From Modestobacter marinus (lineage in GTDB: Bacteria; Actinomycetota; Actinomycetes; Mycobacteriales; Geodermatophilaceae): 64,000 nt of DNA. The stretch lies in contig NZ_JAAMPA010000003.1 in the NCBI RefSeq assembly GCF_011758655.1, positions 434,001 to 498,000 of the forward strand, given 5' to 3'. This document shows, piece by piece, positions 25,858-34,880 of this stretch. Each line of letters opens with the position of its first letter. Position 1 is the stretch's first letter. A model generated the notes under the pieces. It ran no database searches, was not told where the DNA came from, and saw only the letters and a list, made by a program, of their open reading frames with translations. Made by a program: the position numbers and the translations under genes.

Positions 25858-28800
25858 GTGACGGCCACCGTCGAGCAGACCGCCGCGCCGTCGGCCGACC
25901 GGACCGACCCGGTGCCCGAGGGTGGCTGGTTCCGCCGGCTCGTCGGCTACTGCCTGCGCCACCGGAGCGACCTGATCGGCGCGTTCGGGGCGGCCCTGAT
26001 CGGCTCGGTGATCGCCGCGGGGGTGCCGCTGCTGACCCGTGAGGTGGTCGACCGGGTGGTGGCCGGCGCGGAGTCGGGGCGCCCCGTCGACGTCACCCCG
26101 TTCGTCGTCGCCCTCGTACTGGCCGGCGTGCTCCGCTTCGCCGCCGGGTTCGTCCGCCGCTACCTGGCCGGCCGGCTGTCCCTGGACGTGCAGCTGGACC
26201 TGCGCAACGACGTCGCCGCGGCGCTGTCCCGGCTCGACGGGCCGGGGCAGGACCGGCTGCAGACCGGGCAGGCGGTGAGCCGGTCGATCAGCGACATCAC
26301 CCTGGTGCAGGGGCTGCTCGCGTTCCTGCCCAACCTCACCGGCAACGCGCTGCTGTTCGTCGTCTCCCTCGGCGTGATGGCCTGGCTCTCCCCGCTGCTC
26401 ACCCTGGTCGCGCTCGCCGTCGGCCCGGCGCTGTGGTGGCTGGCGCTGCGCTCCCGGCGGGACCTCTTCCCGGCCAACTGGGCCGCCCAGCAGCAGGCCG
26501 GGGTGGTCGCCGGGGACGTCGAGGCCGCCGTCACCGGGGTGCGGGTGGTGAAGGCCTTCGGGCAGGAGGACCGCGAGCTCGACCGGCTCGACGGCGGCGC
26601 CCGCCGGCTGTTCGGCGCGCGGATGCGGGTCGTCCGGTTCACCGCCCACTACAACCCGCTGCTGCAGGCGGTCCCGGCGCTGGGGCAGGTCGGCGTGCTG
26701 GCGCTGGGCGGGTGGCTGGCGCTGCGCGGCTCGATCACGCTGGGCACCTTCCTGGCCTTCGCCACCTACCTGGCGGTGCTCGTCTCCCCGGTGCGCCAGC
26801 TCGCCGCCCTGCTCACCATCGGCCAGCAGGCCCGGGCCGGAGTGGAGCGGGTGCTGGAGATCGTCGACGCCCGGCCGACGCTGGTGTCCGGCGCCGACCC
26901 GCTGCCCGCGGGCCCGCTGCCGGTCGAGCTGGACGAGGTGACCTTCGGGTACGAACCGGGCCGGCCGGTGCTGTCCGAGGTGTCGCTGCGGGTCGAGCCG
27001 GGGGAGACGCTGGCCCTGGTGGGCACGTCGGGGTCGGGGAAGTCCAGCGTGGTCAGCCTGCTGCCGCGCTTCTACGACGTCTCCGCCGGGGCGGTGCGGA
27101 TCGGTGGCCGCGACGTCCGCGACCTGGACCTGGGCGCGCTGCGCGGGGCCCTCGGCGTCGTCTTCGAGGACAGCTTCCTGTTCTCCGACTCGGTGCGCGC
27201 CAACATCGCCTTCGGCCGCCCGGACGCCAGCGACGCCGAGGTCCGGGCCGCCGCCGTCGCCGCCCAGGCCGACGGGTTCATCAGCGAGCTGCCCGACGGC
27301 TACGACACGGTCGTCGGCGAGCAGGGGCTGACCCTCTCCGGCGGCCAGCGGCAGCGGGTCGCCCTGGCCCGCGCGCTGCTCACCGACCCGCGGGTGCTGG
27401 TGCTCGACGACGCGACCTCGGCGGTCGACGCCGCGGTCGAGGCCCGGATCCACGCCGCGCTGCGCACCGCCGTCCGGGGCCGGACGACGCTGCTGGTCGC
27501 GCACCGCCGCTCGACCCTCGCGCTGGCCGACCGGGTGGCCGTGCTGGACGCCGGCCGGGTGGTCGACATCGGCACCGCGGCGGAGCTGGAGGCGCGCTCG
27601 CCGCTGTACCGCCTGCTGCTGTCCGGCGAGTCCCCCGACCCCGACCCCGACCCTGACCCCGACCACCAAAATGGCCATTTTGGTGGCGGGGGTGGCGGCC
27701 TTGCGGTGACGGCGGGAGGCGTCACCCCGGCCGCCTGGCCGGAGCCCGAGCCGGTCGCCGAGGACGACGGCCCGGCGCAGCCCGCGGCCCCCTCCATCGG
27801 CGGGCGGGGCTCGGCGATGGCGGCCGCGGCGCCCACCCCGGCGCTGCGGCAGCTGGTCGCCCGGCTGCCCCCGACCGTCGACGGACCCGACGTGCCGGCC
27901 GACCGTGCCCGCGCCGGGGACCGGGAGTTCTCCCTGTGGCGGTTGATCCGGCCGTTCCGGTGGCCGCTGGCGGGCGCGCTGGTGCTCGTCGCGCTGGACA
28001 CCGCGGCCCAGCTGGCGATCCCGGCGCTGGTGCGCACCGGGGTCGACGAGGGGATCACCGCCGGGTCGACGTCCCTGCTGCTGGGGGTCGCCGGCGTCGC
28101 GCTGGTCGTCGTCGGGGCCGGCCTCGTGGTCGCCCGGGGCGCCGCGTGGCTCACCGGGCGCACCGGTGAGCGGCTGCTCTACACGCTGCGGGTGAAGACC
28201 TTCGCCCAGCTCCAGCGGCTGGGGCTGGACTACTACGAGCGCGAGCTCGGCGGCCGCATCATGACCCGGATGACGACCGACGTCGACGCGCTGTCGACGT
28301 TCCTGCAGACCGGGCTGACCACGGCGGTGATCAGCGTGCTCACCCTGGCCGGGGTGCTGGTCGTGGTCTTCCTCTACGACGTCGTGCTGGCGCTGGTGCT
28401 CGTCGCCTCGCTGCCGGTCCTCGCGGTCACCACGGTGTGGTTCCGGGCCCGGTCGGTGCCGGCCTACACCGAGGCGCGGGAGCGGGTCAGCGCGGTCAAC
28501 GCCCGGCTCCAGGAGGACGTCGCCGGGATCCGGGTGACCCAGGCCTTCGACCGGGTCGGGCACTCGACCGACGTCTTCCGCGGGTACGCCCTGGCCTACC
28601 GGGACGTGCGGCTGCGGGCCCAGCGGTACATCGCCACCTACTTCCCGTTCGTGGAGTTCCTCTCCGAGGTGGCCGCCGCCGCGGTGCTGGCCGTGGGGGC
28701 CGCGCGGCTGGCCGCCGGGGACATCACCGCCGGTGTGCTGCTGGCCTTCGTGCTGTACGTCAACACGTTCTTCTCCCCGGTGCAGCAGCTGTCCCAGGTG

Positions 28801-29664
28801 TTCGACAGCTACCAGCAGGCCGCGGTGGGCCTGCGGCGGCTGCGCGGCCTGCTGCGGACGCCGACCTCCACCCCGCCCGCCGCCGACCCCGCGCCGGTGG
28901 GCTGGCTGCGCGGGGAGGTGCGGCTGGCCGGCGTCACGTTCAGCTACCGCGGCGCCCCCGCCCCCGCGCTGCGTGACGTCTCGCTGACCGTGGCGCCGGG
29001 GGAGACCCTCGCCCTGGTCGGCGAGACCGGGGCGGGCAAGTCGACGGTGGTGAAGCTGGTCGCCCGCTTCTACGACCCGACGTCCGGGGCGGTCTGCGTC
29101 GACGGCGCCGACCTGCGCTCCCTGGACCTGCTGCAGTACCGGGCGCGGCTGGGCGTCGTCCCGCAGGAGGCGTTCCTGTTCGCCGGCACGGTGCGCGACG
29201 CGATCGCCTACGGCCGGCCCGACGCCTCGGACGCGGAGGTGGAGGCCGCGGCCCGCGCCGTCGGCGCGCACGAGATGGTCGCCGGGCTACCGCAGGGCTA
29301 CCGGACCCGGGTGGGCGAGCGCGGGCGGTCGCTGTCGGCCGGGCAACGGCAGCTGCTGGCGCTGGCCCGCGCGGAGCTGGTCGACCCCGACGTCCTGCTG
29401 CTGGACGAGGCGACGGCGTCGCTGGACCTGGCGACCGAGGCCGCGGTCACCCGGGCGGCCGACGTCGTCGCCCGGCGGCGGACGACGCTGGTCGTGGCCC
29501 ACCGGCTCACCACCGCGGCCCGCGCCGACCGGGTCGCGGTGCTGGACGGCGGCCGGGTCGTCGAGGTCGGGCCGCACGCCGAGCTGCTGGCCGCCGGCGG
29601 TGCCTACGCAGCGCTGTGGGCGGCCTACACCGCCGACGAGGACGCCGACCCGCTGATGGACTGA
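25858..29664 (+). CDS. fused heterodimer-type ABC exporter (TMD-NBD-TMD-NBD)
   Basis: A 1268-residue protein made of two type IV (MDR-like) half exporters in one chain. Half one: TM region about 35-340, NBD about 355-590 with Walker A GTSGSGKS (389-396), signature LSGGQ and Walker B ending LVLDDATS, where Asp replaces the catalytic Glu. Half two: TM region about 695-990, NBD about 1010-1250 with Walker A GETGAGKS (from 1055), signature LSAGQ and Walker B LLLDEATA. The weak Walker B of NBD1 and the altered signature of NBD2 belong to the same composite site, so one ATP site is probably degenerate, as in TM287/288-type exporters. An Asp-Pro/Gly-rich linker joins the halves and contains a perfect DNA palindrome. 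Substrate unknown. No Shine-Dalgarno stands out at the GTG. Confidence 0.9.
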   Translation: MTATVEQTAAPSADRTDPVPEGGWFRRLVGYCLRHRSDLIGAFGAALIGSVIAAGVPLLTREVVDRVVAGAESGRPVDVTPFVVALVLAGVLRFAAGFVRRYLAGRLSLDVQLDLRNDVAAALSRLDGPGQDRLQTGQAVSRSISDITLVQGLLAFLPNLTGNALLFVVSLGVMAWLSPLLTLVALAVGPALWWLALRSRRDLFPANWAAQQQAGVVAGDVEAAVTGVRVVKAFGQEDRELDRLDGGARRLFGARMRVVRFTAHYNPLLQAVPALGQVGVLALGGWLALRGSITLGTFLAFATYLAVLVSPVRQLAALLTIGQQARAGVERVLEIVDARPTLVSGADPLPAGPLPVELDEVTFGYEPGRPVLSEVSLRVEPGETLALVGTSGSGKSSVVSLLPRFYDVSAGAVRIGGRDVRDLDLGALRGALGVVFEDSFLFSDSVRANIAFGRPDASDAEVRAAAVAAQADGFISELPDGYDTVVGEQGLTLSGGQRQRVALARALLTDPRVLVLDDATSAVDAAVEARIHAALRTAVRGRTTLLVAHRRSTLALADRVAVLDAGRVVDIGTAAELEARSPLYRLLLSGESPDPDPDPDPDHQNGHFGGGGGGLAVTAGGVTPAAWPEPEPVAEDDGPAQPAAPSIGGRGSAMAAAAPTPALRQLVARLPPTVDGPDVPADRARAGDREFSLWRLIRPFRWPLAGALVLVALDTAAQLAIPALVRTGVDEGITAGSTSLLLGVAGVALVVVGAGLVVARGAAWLTGRTGERLLYTLRVKTFAQLQRLGLDYYERELGGRIMTRMTTDVDALSTFLQTGLTTAVISVLTLAGVLVVVFLYDVVLALVLVASLPVLAVTTVWFRARSVPAYTEARERVSAVNARLQEDVAGIRVTQAFDRVGHSTDVFRGYALAYRDVRLRAQRYIATYFPFVEFLSEVAAAAVLAVGAARLAAGDITAGVLLAFVLYVNTFFSPVQQLSQVFDSYQQAAVGLRRLRGLLRTPTSTPPAADPAPVGWLRGEVRLAGVTFSYRGAPAPALRDVSLTVAPGETLALVGETGAGKSTVVKLVARFYDPTSGAVCVDGADLRSLDLLQYRARLGVVPQEAFLFAGTVRDAIAYGRPDASDAEVEAAARAVGAHEMVAGLPQGYRTRVGERGRSLSAGQRQLLALARAELVDPDVLLLDEATASLDLATEAAVTRAADVVARRRTTLVVAHRLTTAARADRVAVLDGGRVVEVGPHAELLAAGGAYAALWAAYTADEDADPLMD
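27663..27686. repeat. 24-bp perfect palindrome inside the ABC exporter linker
   Basis: CCACCAAAATGG followed directly by its reverse complement. It encodes the linker residues around HQNGHFGG between the two half transporters. It shares the core AAATGGCCATTT with the terminator palindrome at 62660-62699. Confidence 0.9.
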
Positions 29665-29667
29665 GCC

Positions 29668-30093
29668 TCAGTCCATCCGCCAGCTGATCAGCGCAGTGCC
29701 CAGCGGGGAGAGGAAGAACGCCCACCCGGCGAGGCAGGCCAACGCCACCGAGGCCAGGCCGAGGGCCACCACCGGCGTGGGGCGCCGGCGGAAGAGGCCG
29801 TCCAGGGCGGCGACCAGCACGGCCACCAGGCCGATCGGCGTCAGTGCGAGGGACAGCATGCCGGCCAGTTGGGCGAGGCCCCCGGCCGTGCCGTGCGGCC
29901 AGAGGTCCTTGGGGTCGTGCGCGCCGCCGGCCACCTCGGCCAACGGGACGGCATCGAGGTCGTTCACGTGGTACGGCACCAGGACGCCGGCCAGGTAAGG
30001 CGCCACGACGAGCGCGGTGCACACGGCGAGCAGGGCGACCCGGCGGCCGCCCACCGGCTGGGCGCCGACCTCTTCCCGGGCGGGAGCGCTCAT
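29668..30093 (-). CDS. small membrane protein, unknown
   Basis: A 141-residue protein with three hydrophobic stretches (VALLAVCTALVVAPYLAGVL, LAQLAGMLSLALTPIGLVAVLVA, PVVALGLASVALACLAGWAFF) and an acidic loop between the first two. No family recognised. It converges on the ABC exporter with only 3 bp between the stops and no terminator, so the two transcripts must overlap. Confidence 0.7.
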   Translation of the reverse strand: MSAPAREEVGAQPVGGRRVALLAVCTALVVAPYLAGVLVPYHVNDLDAVPLAEVAGGAHDPKDLWPHGTAGGLAQLAGMLSLALTPIGLVAVLVAALDGLFRRRPTPVVALGLASVALACLAGWAFFLSPLGTALISWRMD

Positions 30094-30268
30094 GCCCTCG
30101 ACGATGGCAGGTGCGGCCCTCCCTCACCAGGAGGGGTGCCCCGTCGCCCGGTGAACAGTTCGTGCTGTCCGCCCCGGCGCGTCGGCCCGTGTCGCCGACC
30201 GGTACTGCGCACTCGGCGCGAGCAGTTTCGGTGGAGAAGTCGGTTGATCGACGTGTCAGGGTGCCGAC

Positions 30269-30763
30269 ATGTCGACCAGTGCGCAGGTGCGCGACGCCGA
30301 CGACGCGGACCTGGCCGAGCTGCCCGGCGTCGAGGCCGCGGCGGACGGGCTGTTCGTCCCGCTCGGCATCACCGACCTGCCTCCGCCGGCGACCGCGGCG
30401 GAGCGGGCCCGGGCGTGGCGGGTGCTGGTGGCCGGGCGCCCGGTGGCCGGGTTCGCCGTCCTGGAGCTGGTGGACGGCGCTGTGCACCTCGAGCAGCTGT
30501 CGGTGCACCCGGCGCACGGCCGGCGCGGGATCGGTGCCGCCCTGCTGGCGGCCACCGTGGAGGCGGCCCGGCAGCACGGAGCCGACCGGGTCACACTGCT
30601 CACCTACGCCGACGTCCCGTGGAACGCCCCGTACTACGCCCGCCACGGCTGGGAGGTGACCCCTGAGCTGACCCCCGGCCTGCGGGCGCTCCGCAGCCGC
30701 GAGGTCGAGCTCGGGCTGGACCGGCACGGGCCGCGGGTCGCGATGGTCCGGCTGGTCGGCTGA
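30269..30763 (+). CDS. GNAT-family N-acetyltransferase
   Basis: A 164-residue protein with the GNAT fold. Motif A is seen as LEQLSVHPAHGRRGIGAALL, where R..G.G binds the acetyl-CoA pyrophosphate; motif B is NAPYYARHGWEV. Substrate unknown. Alone in its transcription unit, 37 bp before the MRJP-type gene. Confidence 0.85.
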   Translation: MSTSAQVRDADDADLAELPGVEAAADGLFVPLGITDLPPPATAAERARAWRVLVAGRPVAGFAVLELVDGAVHLEQLSVHPAHGRRGIGAALLAATVEAARQHGADRVTLLTYADVPWNAPYYARHGWEVTPELTPGLRALRSREVELGLDRHGPRVAMVRLVG

Positions 30764-30799
30764 CGTTGCAGCCGGCGGTGATCGGGGCACCACCGGTGC

Positions 30800-31918
30800 A
30801 TGACCCAGAGCACCGAGGACCTGCAGACCGACCGCCCCACCGGTGAGCTGGAGGTGGTGCACGCCTTCACCGACGGCCCGATGCCCACCGGCGTCTCGGT
30901 GTCGCACACCGGCCGGGTGTTCGTGAACTTCCCGAAGTGGGGCGACGACGTGCCGGCCACCGTCGCCGAGATCCGCGACGGCCAGGTCGTCGCCTTCCCC
31001 GACGAGGCGTGGAACTCACCCGCCGGCGACGACGACCGCGAGGCCTTCGTCAGCGTGCAGAGCATCGTCGTCGACCCGGCCGACCGGCTCTGGGTGCTGG
31101 ACACCGGCTCCCCGCTCTTCCAGCCCACCCAGGTCGGCGGGCCGAAGCTGGTCTGCATCGACCTGGGCACCGACACCGTCGTGCAGACCATCGTCTTCCC
31201 GCGGGAGAGCGCGCTGGAGACGACCTACCTCAACGACGTCCGCTTCGACCTGCGCCGGGGCGAGGCCGGCGTCGCCTACATCACCGACTCGGCCGACTCG
31301 GGGGAGAACGCGATCATCGTGGTCGACCTGGCCAGCGGGGAGTCCTGGCGGCGGCTGCGCGGCCACCCCTCCACGAAGGCGGTCACCCCGCCGGAGCTGC
31401 TGCTGATGGTCGAGGGCCGGCCGTTCCTGGAGCAGCCCGAGCCCGACGCCGAGCCGCAGCCGGTCGCCATGGGCGCCGACGGCATCGCGATCTCCGCCGA
31501 CGGCGCCCGCCTCTGGTACTGCCCGCTGGCCGCGCGGCACTGGTACAGCGTCGCCACCGACGCCCTCCTCGACCGCGGCCTGGACGACGACGCGGTGGCG
31601 GCGACCGTCGTCGACGAGGGCGACAAGGGCTGCGCCGGGGACGGCCTGGAGACCGACGACGCCGGCAACCTCTACGCGACGGCGGGGGAGCAGAACGCGA
31701 TCCTGCGCCGCCGCCCCGACGGCACGATGGAGACCGTCGTGCACGACCCCCGGCTGCTGTGGCCCGACACCATGTCGGTCGCCGCCGACGGTCACCTCTA
31801 CGTCACCGCCAACCAGTTGCACCGGCAGGCGCGGTACTCCGGCGGCGTGGACCAGCGCCGCTATCCGTACCTGCTGCTGCGCACCCCCATCGAGGCGGGC
31901 CCGGTCCGGCTCCGGTGA
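30800..31918 (+). CDS. major royal jelly/Yellow-family beta-propeller protein
   Basis: A 372-residue protein of the MRJP family, related to SMP-30 lactonases. Blade motifs are VSHTGRVFVNFPKWGDD near the N-terminus, DRLWVLDTG, LNDVRFD, AYITDSADSG, GADGIAISADGARLWY and DTMSVAADGHLYVTANQLHR near the end, the last being typical of the family. No signal peptide, so cytoplasmic, unlike the insect proteins. Role unknown. The stop overlaps a possible GTG start of the next gene. Confidence 0.85.
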   Translation: MTQSTEDLQTDRPTGELEVVHAFTDGPMPTGVSVSHTGRVFVNFPKWGDDVPATVAEIRDGQVVAFPDEAWNSPAGDDDREAFVSVQSIVVDPADRLWVLDTGSPLFQPTQVGGPKLVCIDLGTDTVVQTIVFPRESALETTYLNDVRFDLRRGEAGVAYITDSADSGENAIIVVDLASGESWRRLRGHPSTKAVTPPELLLMVEGRPFLEQPEPDAEPQPVAMGADGIAISADGARLWYCPLAARHWYSVATDALLDRGLDDDAVAATVVDEGDKGCAGDGLETDDAGNLYATAGEQNAILRRRPDGTMETVVHDPRLLWPDTMSVAADGHLYVTANQLHRQARYSGGVDQRRYPYLLLRTPIEAGPVRLR

Positions 31919-31959
31919 CGGCACCGGCCGGGGCGGGCACTGCCCTACAGTCCCTCCCC

Positions 31960-32826
31960 GTGGCGGACACGGGGCAGACGACGACCGATCCGGTGGCGGG
32001 CTCCGGTCGCCCTCTCGGTGCGGTGATCGCCGCGCTCGAGGCCCGCTACGACCCGGCGCTGGCCGAGCCGTGGGACGCCGTCGGGCTGGTCTGCGGTGAC
32101 CGCGAGGAGGTCGTCCGCTCGGTGCTCTTCGCCGTCGACCCGACCGCCGCCGTGGTCGACGAGGCGATCGCCCTCGGCGCCGACCTCCTGGTCACCCACC
32201 ACCCGCTGCTGCTCACCCCGGTGCACGGTGTGCCGGCCGACCACCCCCAGGGGCGGCTGGTGCACCGGCTCATCCGCAGCGGGGTGGCGCTCTTCGCGGC
32301 CCACACCAACGCTGACCGGGCCGCCGACCACGGCGTGAACGACGCGCTGGCCGCCGTCCTCGGGCTGGTGGACCCGGTGCCGCTGGAGCCGGCGGCCACC
32401 CCCGGGGCCGGGCTGGGGCGGATCGGCGAGCTCCCGGAGACGCGCACGCTGCAGCAGTTCGCGGAGCAGGTGGCCGCGGCGCTGCCGGCCACGCCCGGCG
32501 GGGTGCGGGTCGTCGGCGACCCCGGGCGGCTCGTGCGCACCGTCGCGGTCTGCGGGGGCAGCGGCGGCTCCCTGCTGGCCGCGGCCGCGGAGGCCGGCGC
32601 CGACGTCTTCCTGACCAGCGACGTCAAGCATCACCCGGCGGTCGACGCGGCCGAGGTCGCCGGTCCGGCGCTCTGCGACGTGGCCCACTACGCCTCCGAG
32701 TGGCCGTGGCTGCCGGTCGCCGCCGACCTGCTGCACCGCGACCTCGGTGGGCAGGTCCGGGTCACCGTGTCCAGCCGGCGCACGGATCCCTGGACCTTCC
32801 GCGTCGGCGTCGCTCCCGACCGCTGA
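31960..32826 (+). CDS. Nif3-like dinuclear metal centre protein
   Basis: A 288-residue member of the NIF3/YbgI/DUF34 family, hexameric proteins with a two-metal site. Metal-binding motifs are visible: VTHHPLLL, AAHTNAD, DVKHHPAVDA and CDVAHYASEWP. The cellular reaction is not firmly established. The GTG at 31960 follows TACAGT (31946-31951) by 8 nt and may be leaderless; a GTG at 31915 overlapping the upstream stop is also in frame. Next come the zinc-ribbon and RNase H genes, the same order as Rv2230c-Rv2228c. Confidence 0.85.
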   Translation: MADTGQTTTDPVAGSGRPLGAVIAALEARYDPALAEPWDAVGLVCGDREEVVRSVLFAVDPTAAVVDEAIALGADLLVTHHPLLLTPVHGVPADHPQGRLVHRLIRSGVALFAAHTNADRAADHGVNDALAAVLGLVDPVPLEPAATPGAGLGRIGELPETRTLQQFAEQVAAALPATPGGVRVVGDPGRLVRTVAVCGGSGGSLLAAAAEAGADVFLTSDVKHHPAVDAAEVAGPALCDVAHYASEWPWLPVAADLLHRDLGGQVRVTVSSRRTDPWTFRVGVAPDR

Positions 32827-32962
32827 TCGCCCCGCTCCAGCGCTGGCCGGGTGGTCCGGTGGCCCCGGCCCTGCGGCTGGTCGGAGGACCCCCGTGCCCC
32901 CGACCACTCGCAGGCTCGCGGTGGGACCCTGCACGGGGGCCGACGATCAGAGACCCGCCGGG

Positions 32963-32968
32963 TAGGTT
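32963..32968 (+). promoter_or_regulatory. -10 element giving a leaderless mRNA
   Basis: TAGGTT stands 6 nt before the GTG start of the zinc-ribbon protein, and no ribosome site exists between them. This fits the common actinobacterial leaderless arrangement. Confidence 0.5.
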
Positions 32969-32974
32969 GGCCGC

Positions 32975-33715
32975 GTGCAGGCTGACCACTTCGACCAGCA
33001 GAAGCTGCTGGCCCTCGCTGCGGAGGACGTCGCCCTCGCGCAACTCGCCCACCGCAAGCGCACCCTCCCCGAGCTCGCCGCCGTCGAGGCCGCCCAGGAG
33101 GCGCAGCGGGCTCTCGCCGACGACGTCGTCCGGGCCGAGACCGAGGTGCGGGACCTCGACCGCGAGCAGAAGCGGCTGGAGGGCGACGTCGACACCGTCC
33201 GGCAGCGGGCCGCCCGGGACCAGTCCCGGATCGACTCCGGCGGCGCGACGCCCAAGGAGATCACCGGGCTGCAGCACGAGCTGGAGTCGCTGCACCGCCG
33301 GCAGGGCGACCTGGAGGACCAGGTGCTCGAGCTGATGGAGCGCCGCGAGGCCGCCGACGCCGCCCTCGCCACGGCGCAGGGCGGGCTGGCCGGCGCGCAG
33401 GCCGAGCAGGAGCAGGCCGAGCAGGCGCGGGACGAGGCGCTGGCGCAGATCGCCGAGGCCACCGGGCAGCACCAGGCGAAGCGCGACGAGGTCGCCGCCA
33501 CGATCCCGGCCGACCTGCTCAAGGTCTACGACCGGGTCGCCGCGCAGACCGGCAGCACCGGCGCCGCCGAGCTGAAGGCCCGGCGCTGCCAGGGCTGCCG
33601 GATCGAGTTCTACGGCACCGAGCTGGCCTCCTACCGCAACGCCGACCCGCACACCGTGCTGCGCTGCGAGAACTGCAACCGGGTCCTCGTGCGCACCGCC
33701 GAGTCCGGGCTGTGA
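32975..33715 (+). CDS. coiled-coil protein with C-terminal C4 zinc ribbon (zf-RING_7)
   Basis: A 246-residue protein: a long charged coiled coil (about 5-185, heptads rich in Glu, Arg, Ala, Leu) followed by a zinc ribbon with CQGC and CENC pairs about 29 residues apart. The family (Rv2229c-like) is linked with RNase H genes throughout actinobacteria; its role is not settled, with nucleic-acid handling the common guess. It overlaps the RNase H gene by 4 bp. Confidence 0.85.
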   Translation: MQADHFDQQKLLALAAEDVALAQLAHRKRTLPELAAVEAAQEAQRALADDVVRAETEVRDLDREQKRLEGDVDTVRQRAARDQSRIDSGGATPKEITGLQHELESLHRRQGDLEDQVLELMERREAADAALATAQGGLAGAQAEQEQAEQARDEALAQIAEATGQHQAKRDEVAATIPADLLKVYDRVAAQTGSTGAAELKARRCQGCRIEFYGTELASYRNADPHTVLRCENCNRVLVRTAESGL

Positions 33716-34806
33716 GCCGCCGGCTCATCGTCGAGGCCGACGGCGGGTCGCGGGGCAACCCCGGGCCGGCCGGGTACGGCGCGCTGGTGAAGGACGCCGA
33801 GACCGGCCGGCTGCTCGCCGAGCGGGCCGAGTCCGTCGGCCGGGCCACCAACAACGTCGCCGAGTACGGCGGTCTCGTCGCCGGGCTGCAGGCCGCCCTC
33901 GACCTCGACCCGAGCTCGAGCGTCGAGGTGCGGATGGACTCCAAGCTGGTCGTGGAGCAGATGTCGGGCCGCTGGCAGATCAAGCACCCGGACATGAAGA
34001 AGCTCGCCGTCCAGGCCCGGGACATCGCCCGCCAGCTCGGCTCGGTGCGCTACACCTGGATCCCGCGGGCGCAGAACAGCGCCGCCGACGCGCTGGCCAA
34101 CAGCGCGATGGACGGCAAGCCGGTGCGCCGCGACCTGGCCACCGAACCGGTGGTCGTCGAGGACGAGACCCAGCCGACGACGGAGCCCGCGCCCGTCGTC
34201 GTGACGGTGACCCACCTGCTGCGGCACGGGCGCACCGAGCACACCCCGGAGCGTCGGTTCAGTGGCAGCAGCGACCTGCCGCTGTCCGAGCTCGGGCGCG
34301 CCGACGCCGAGGCCGCGGCCCGGCACCTGGCCGGGCGGGGGATCGACGTGATCGTCAGCTCCCCGCTGCAGCGCACCCGGCAGACCGCCGAGGCGGCCGC
34401 GCAGGTGCTGGGCGTCCCGGTCGAGGTCGACACCGACCTGCGCGAGCTGGACTTCGGGGCCTGGGAGGGCCTGACCGCGGCCGAGGCCCAGGAGAAGAGC
34501 CCGCTGGCCTTCCGGCGCTGGTCCGGTGCCACCGACGTCCGCCCCCCGGGTGGGGAGTCGGTGGCCGACGTCGCCACCCGGGTGGCCCGGGCCCGCGACC
34601 GCGTCCTGGCCCGGCACGCCGGGAAGACCGTGCTGCTGGTCAGCCACATGATGCCGATCAAGCTGCTGCTGGCCGCCGGGCTCGGCGTGGGCGAGGACGT
34701 CGTGCACCGGGTGTTCCTGGAGGCGGCGTCGCTGTCGACGGTCACCTGGTCCTCCGACGGGCGCACCTCGGTGCGGCTGGTCAACGACACCTCCCACCTG
34801 GGCTGA
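33712..34806 (+). CDS. bifunctional RNase HI / histidine phosphatase (CobC-like)
   Basis: A 364-residue two-domain protein. Residues 1-140 are RNase HI with Asp in [16 protein letters not shown], Glu in NNVAEYGGL and Asp in [11 protein letters not shown]. After a Pro/Glu linker, residues about 162-364 are a histidine phosphatase with [12 protein letters not shown] (catalytic His), and VSHMMP as second His motif. M. tuberculosis Rv2228c has the same fusion and shows RNase H and alpha-ribazole phosphatase activity. The GTG overlaps the upstream stop as GTGA. Confidence 0.92.
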   Translation: MSRRLIVEADGGSRGNPGPAGYGALVKDAETGRLLAERAESVGRATNNVAEYGGLVAGLQAALDLDPSSSVEVRMDSKLVVEQMSGRWQIKHPDMKKLAVQARDIARQLGSVRYTWIPRAQNSAADALANSAMDGKPVRRDLATEPVVVEDETQPTTEPAPVVVTVTHLLRHGRTEHTPERRFSGSSDLPLSELGRADAEAAARHLAGRGIDVIVSSPLQRTRQTAEAAAQVLGVPVEVDTDLRELDFGAWEGLTAAEAQEKSPLAFRRWSGATDVRPPGGESVADVATRVARARDRVLARHAGKTVLLVSHMMPIKLLLAAGLGVGEDVVHRVFLEAASLSTVTWSSDGRTSVRLVNDTSHLG

Positions 34807-34880
34807 CCGCCCGGGGAAGCCCTCGGTGTCCCCGACTGTTGAACCACGTGGTACCGAAACCTGGCCCGCTGAGGAGCTCC

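Noticed and set aside
27636..27663. Tandem GACCCC repeats coding Asp-Pro pairs, as a possible CRISPR or phase-variable tract
   Set aside because: Only about five short units inside a protein linker, no spacers; a simple low-complexity linker.
25675..29271. A 1198-codon minus-strand frame opposite the ABC exporter
   Set aside because: Antisense shadow of a gene with intact Walker A and signature motifs; no known domain.
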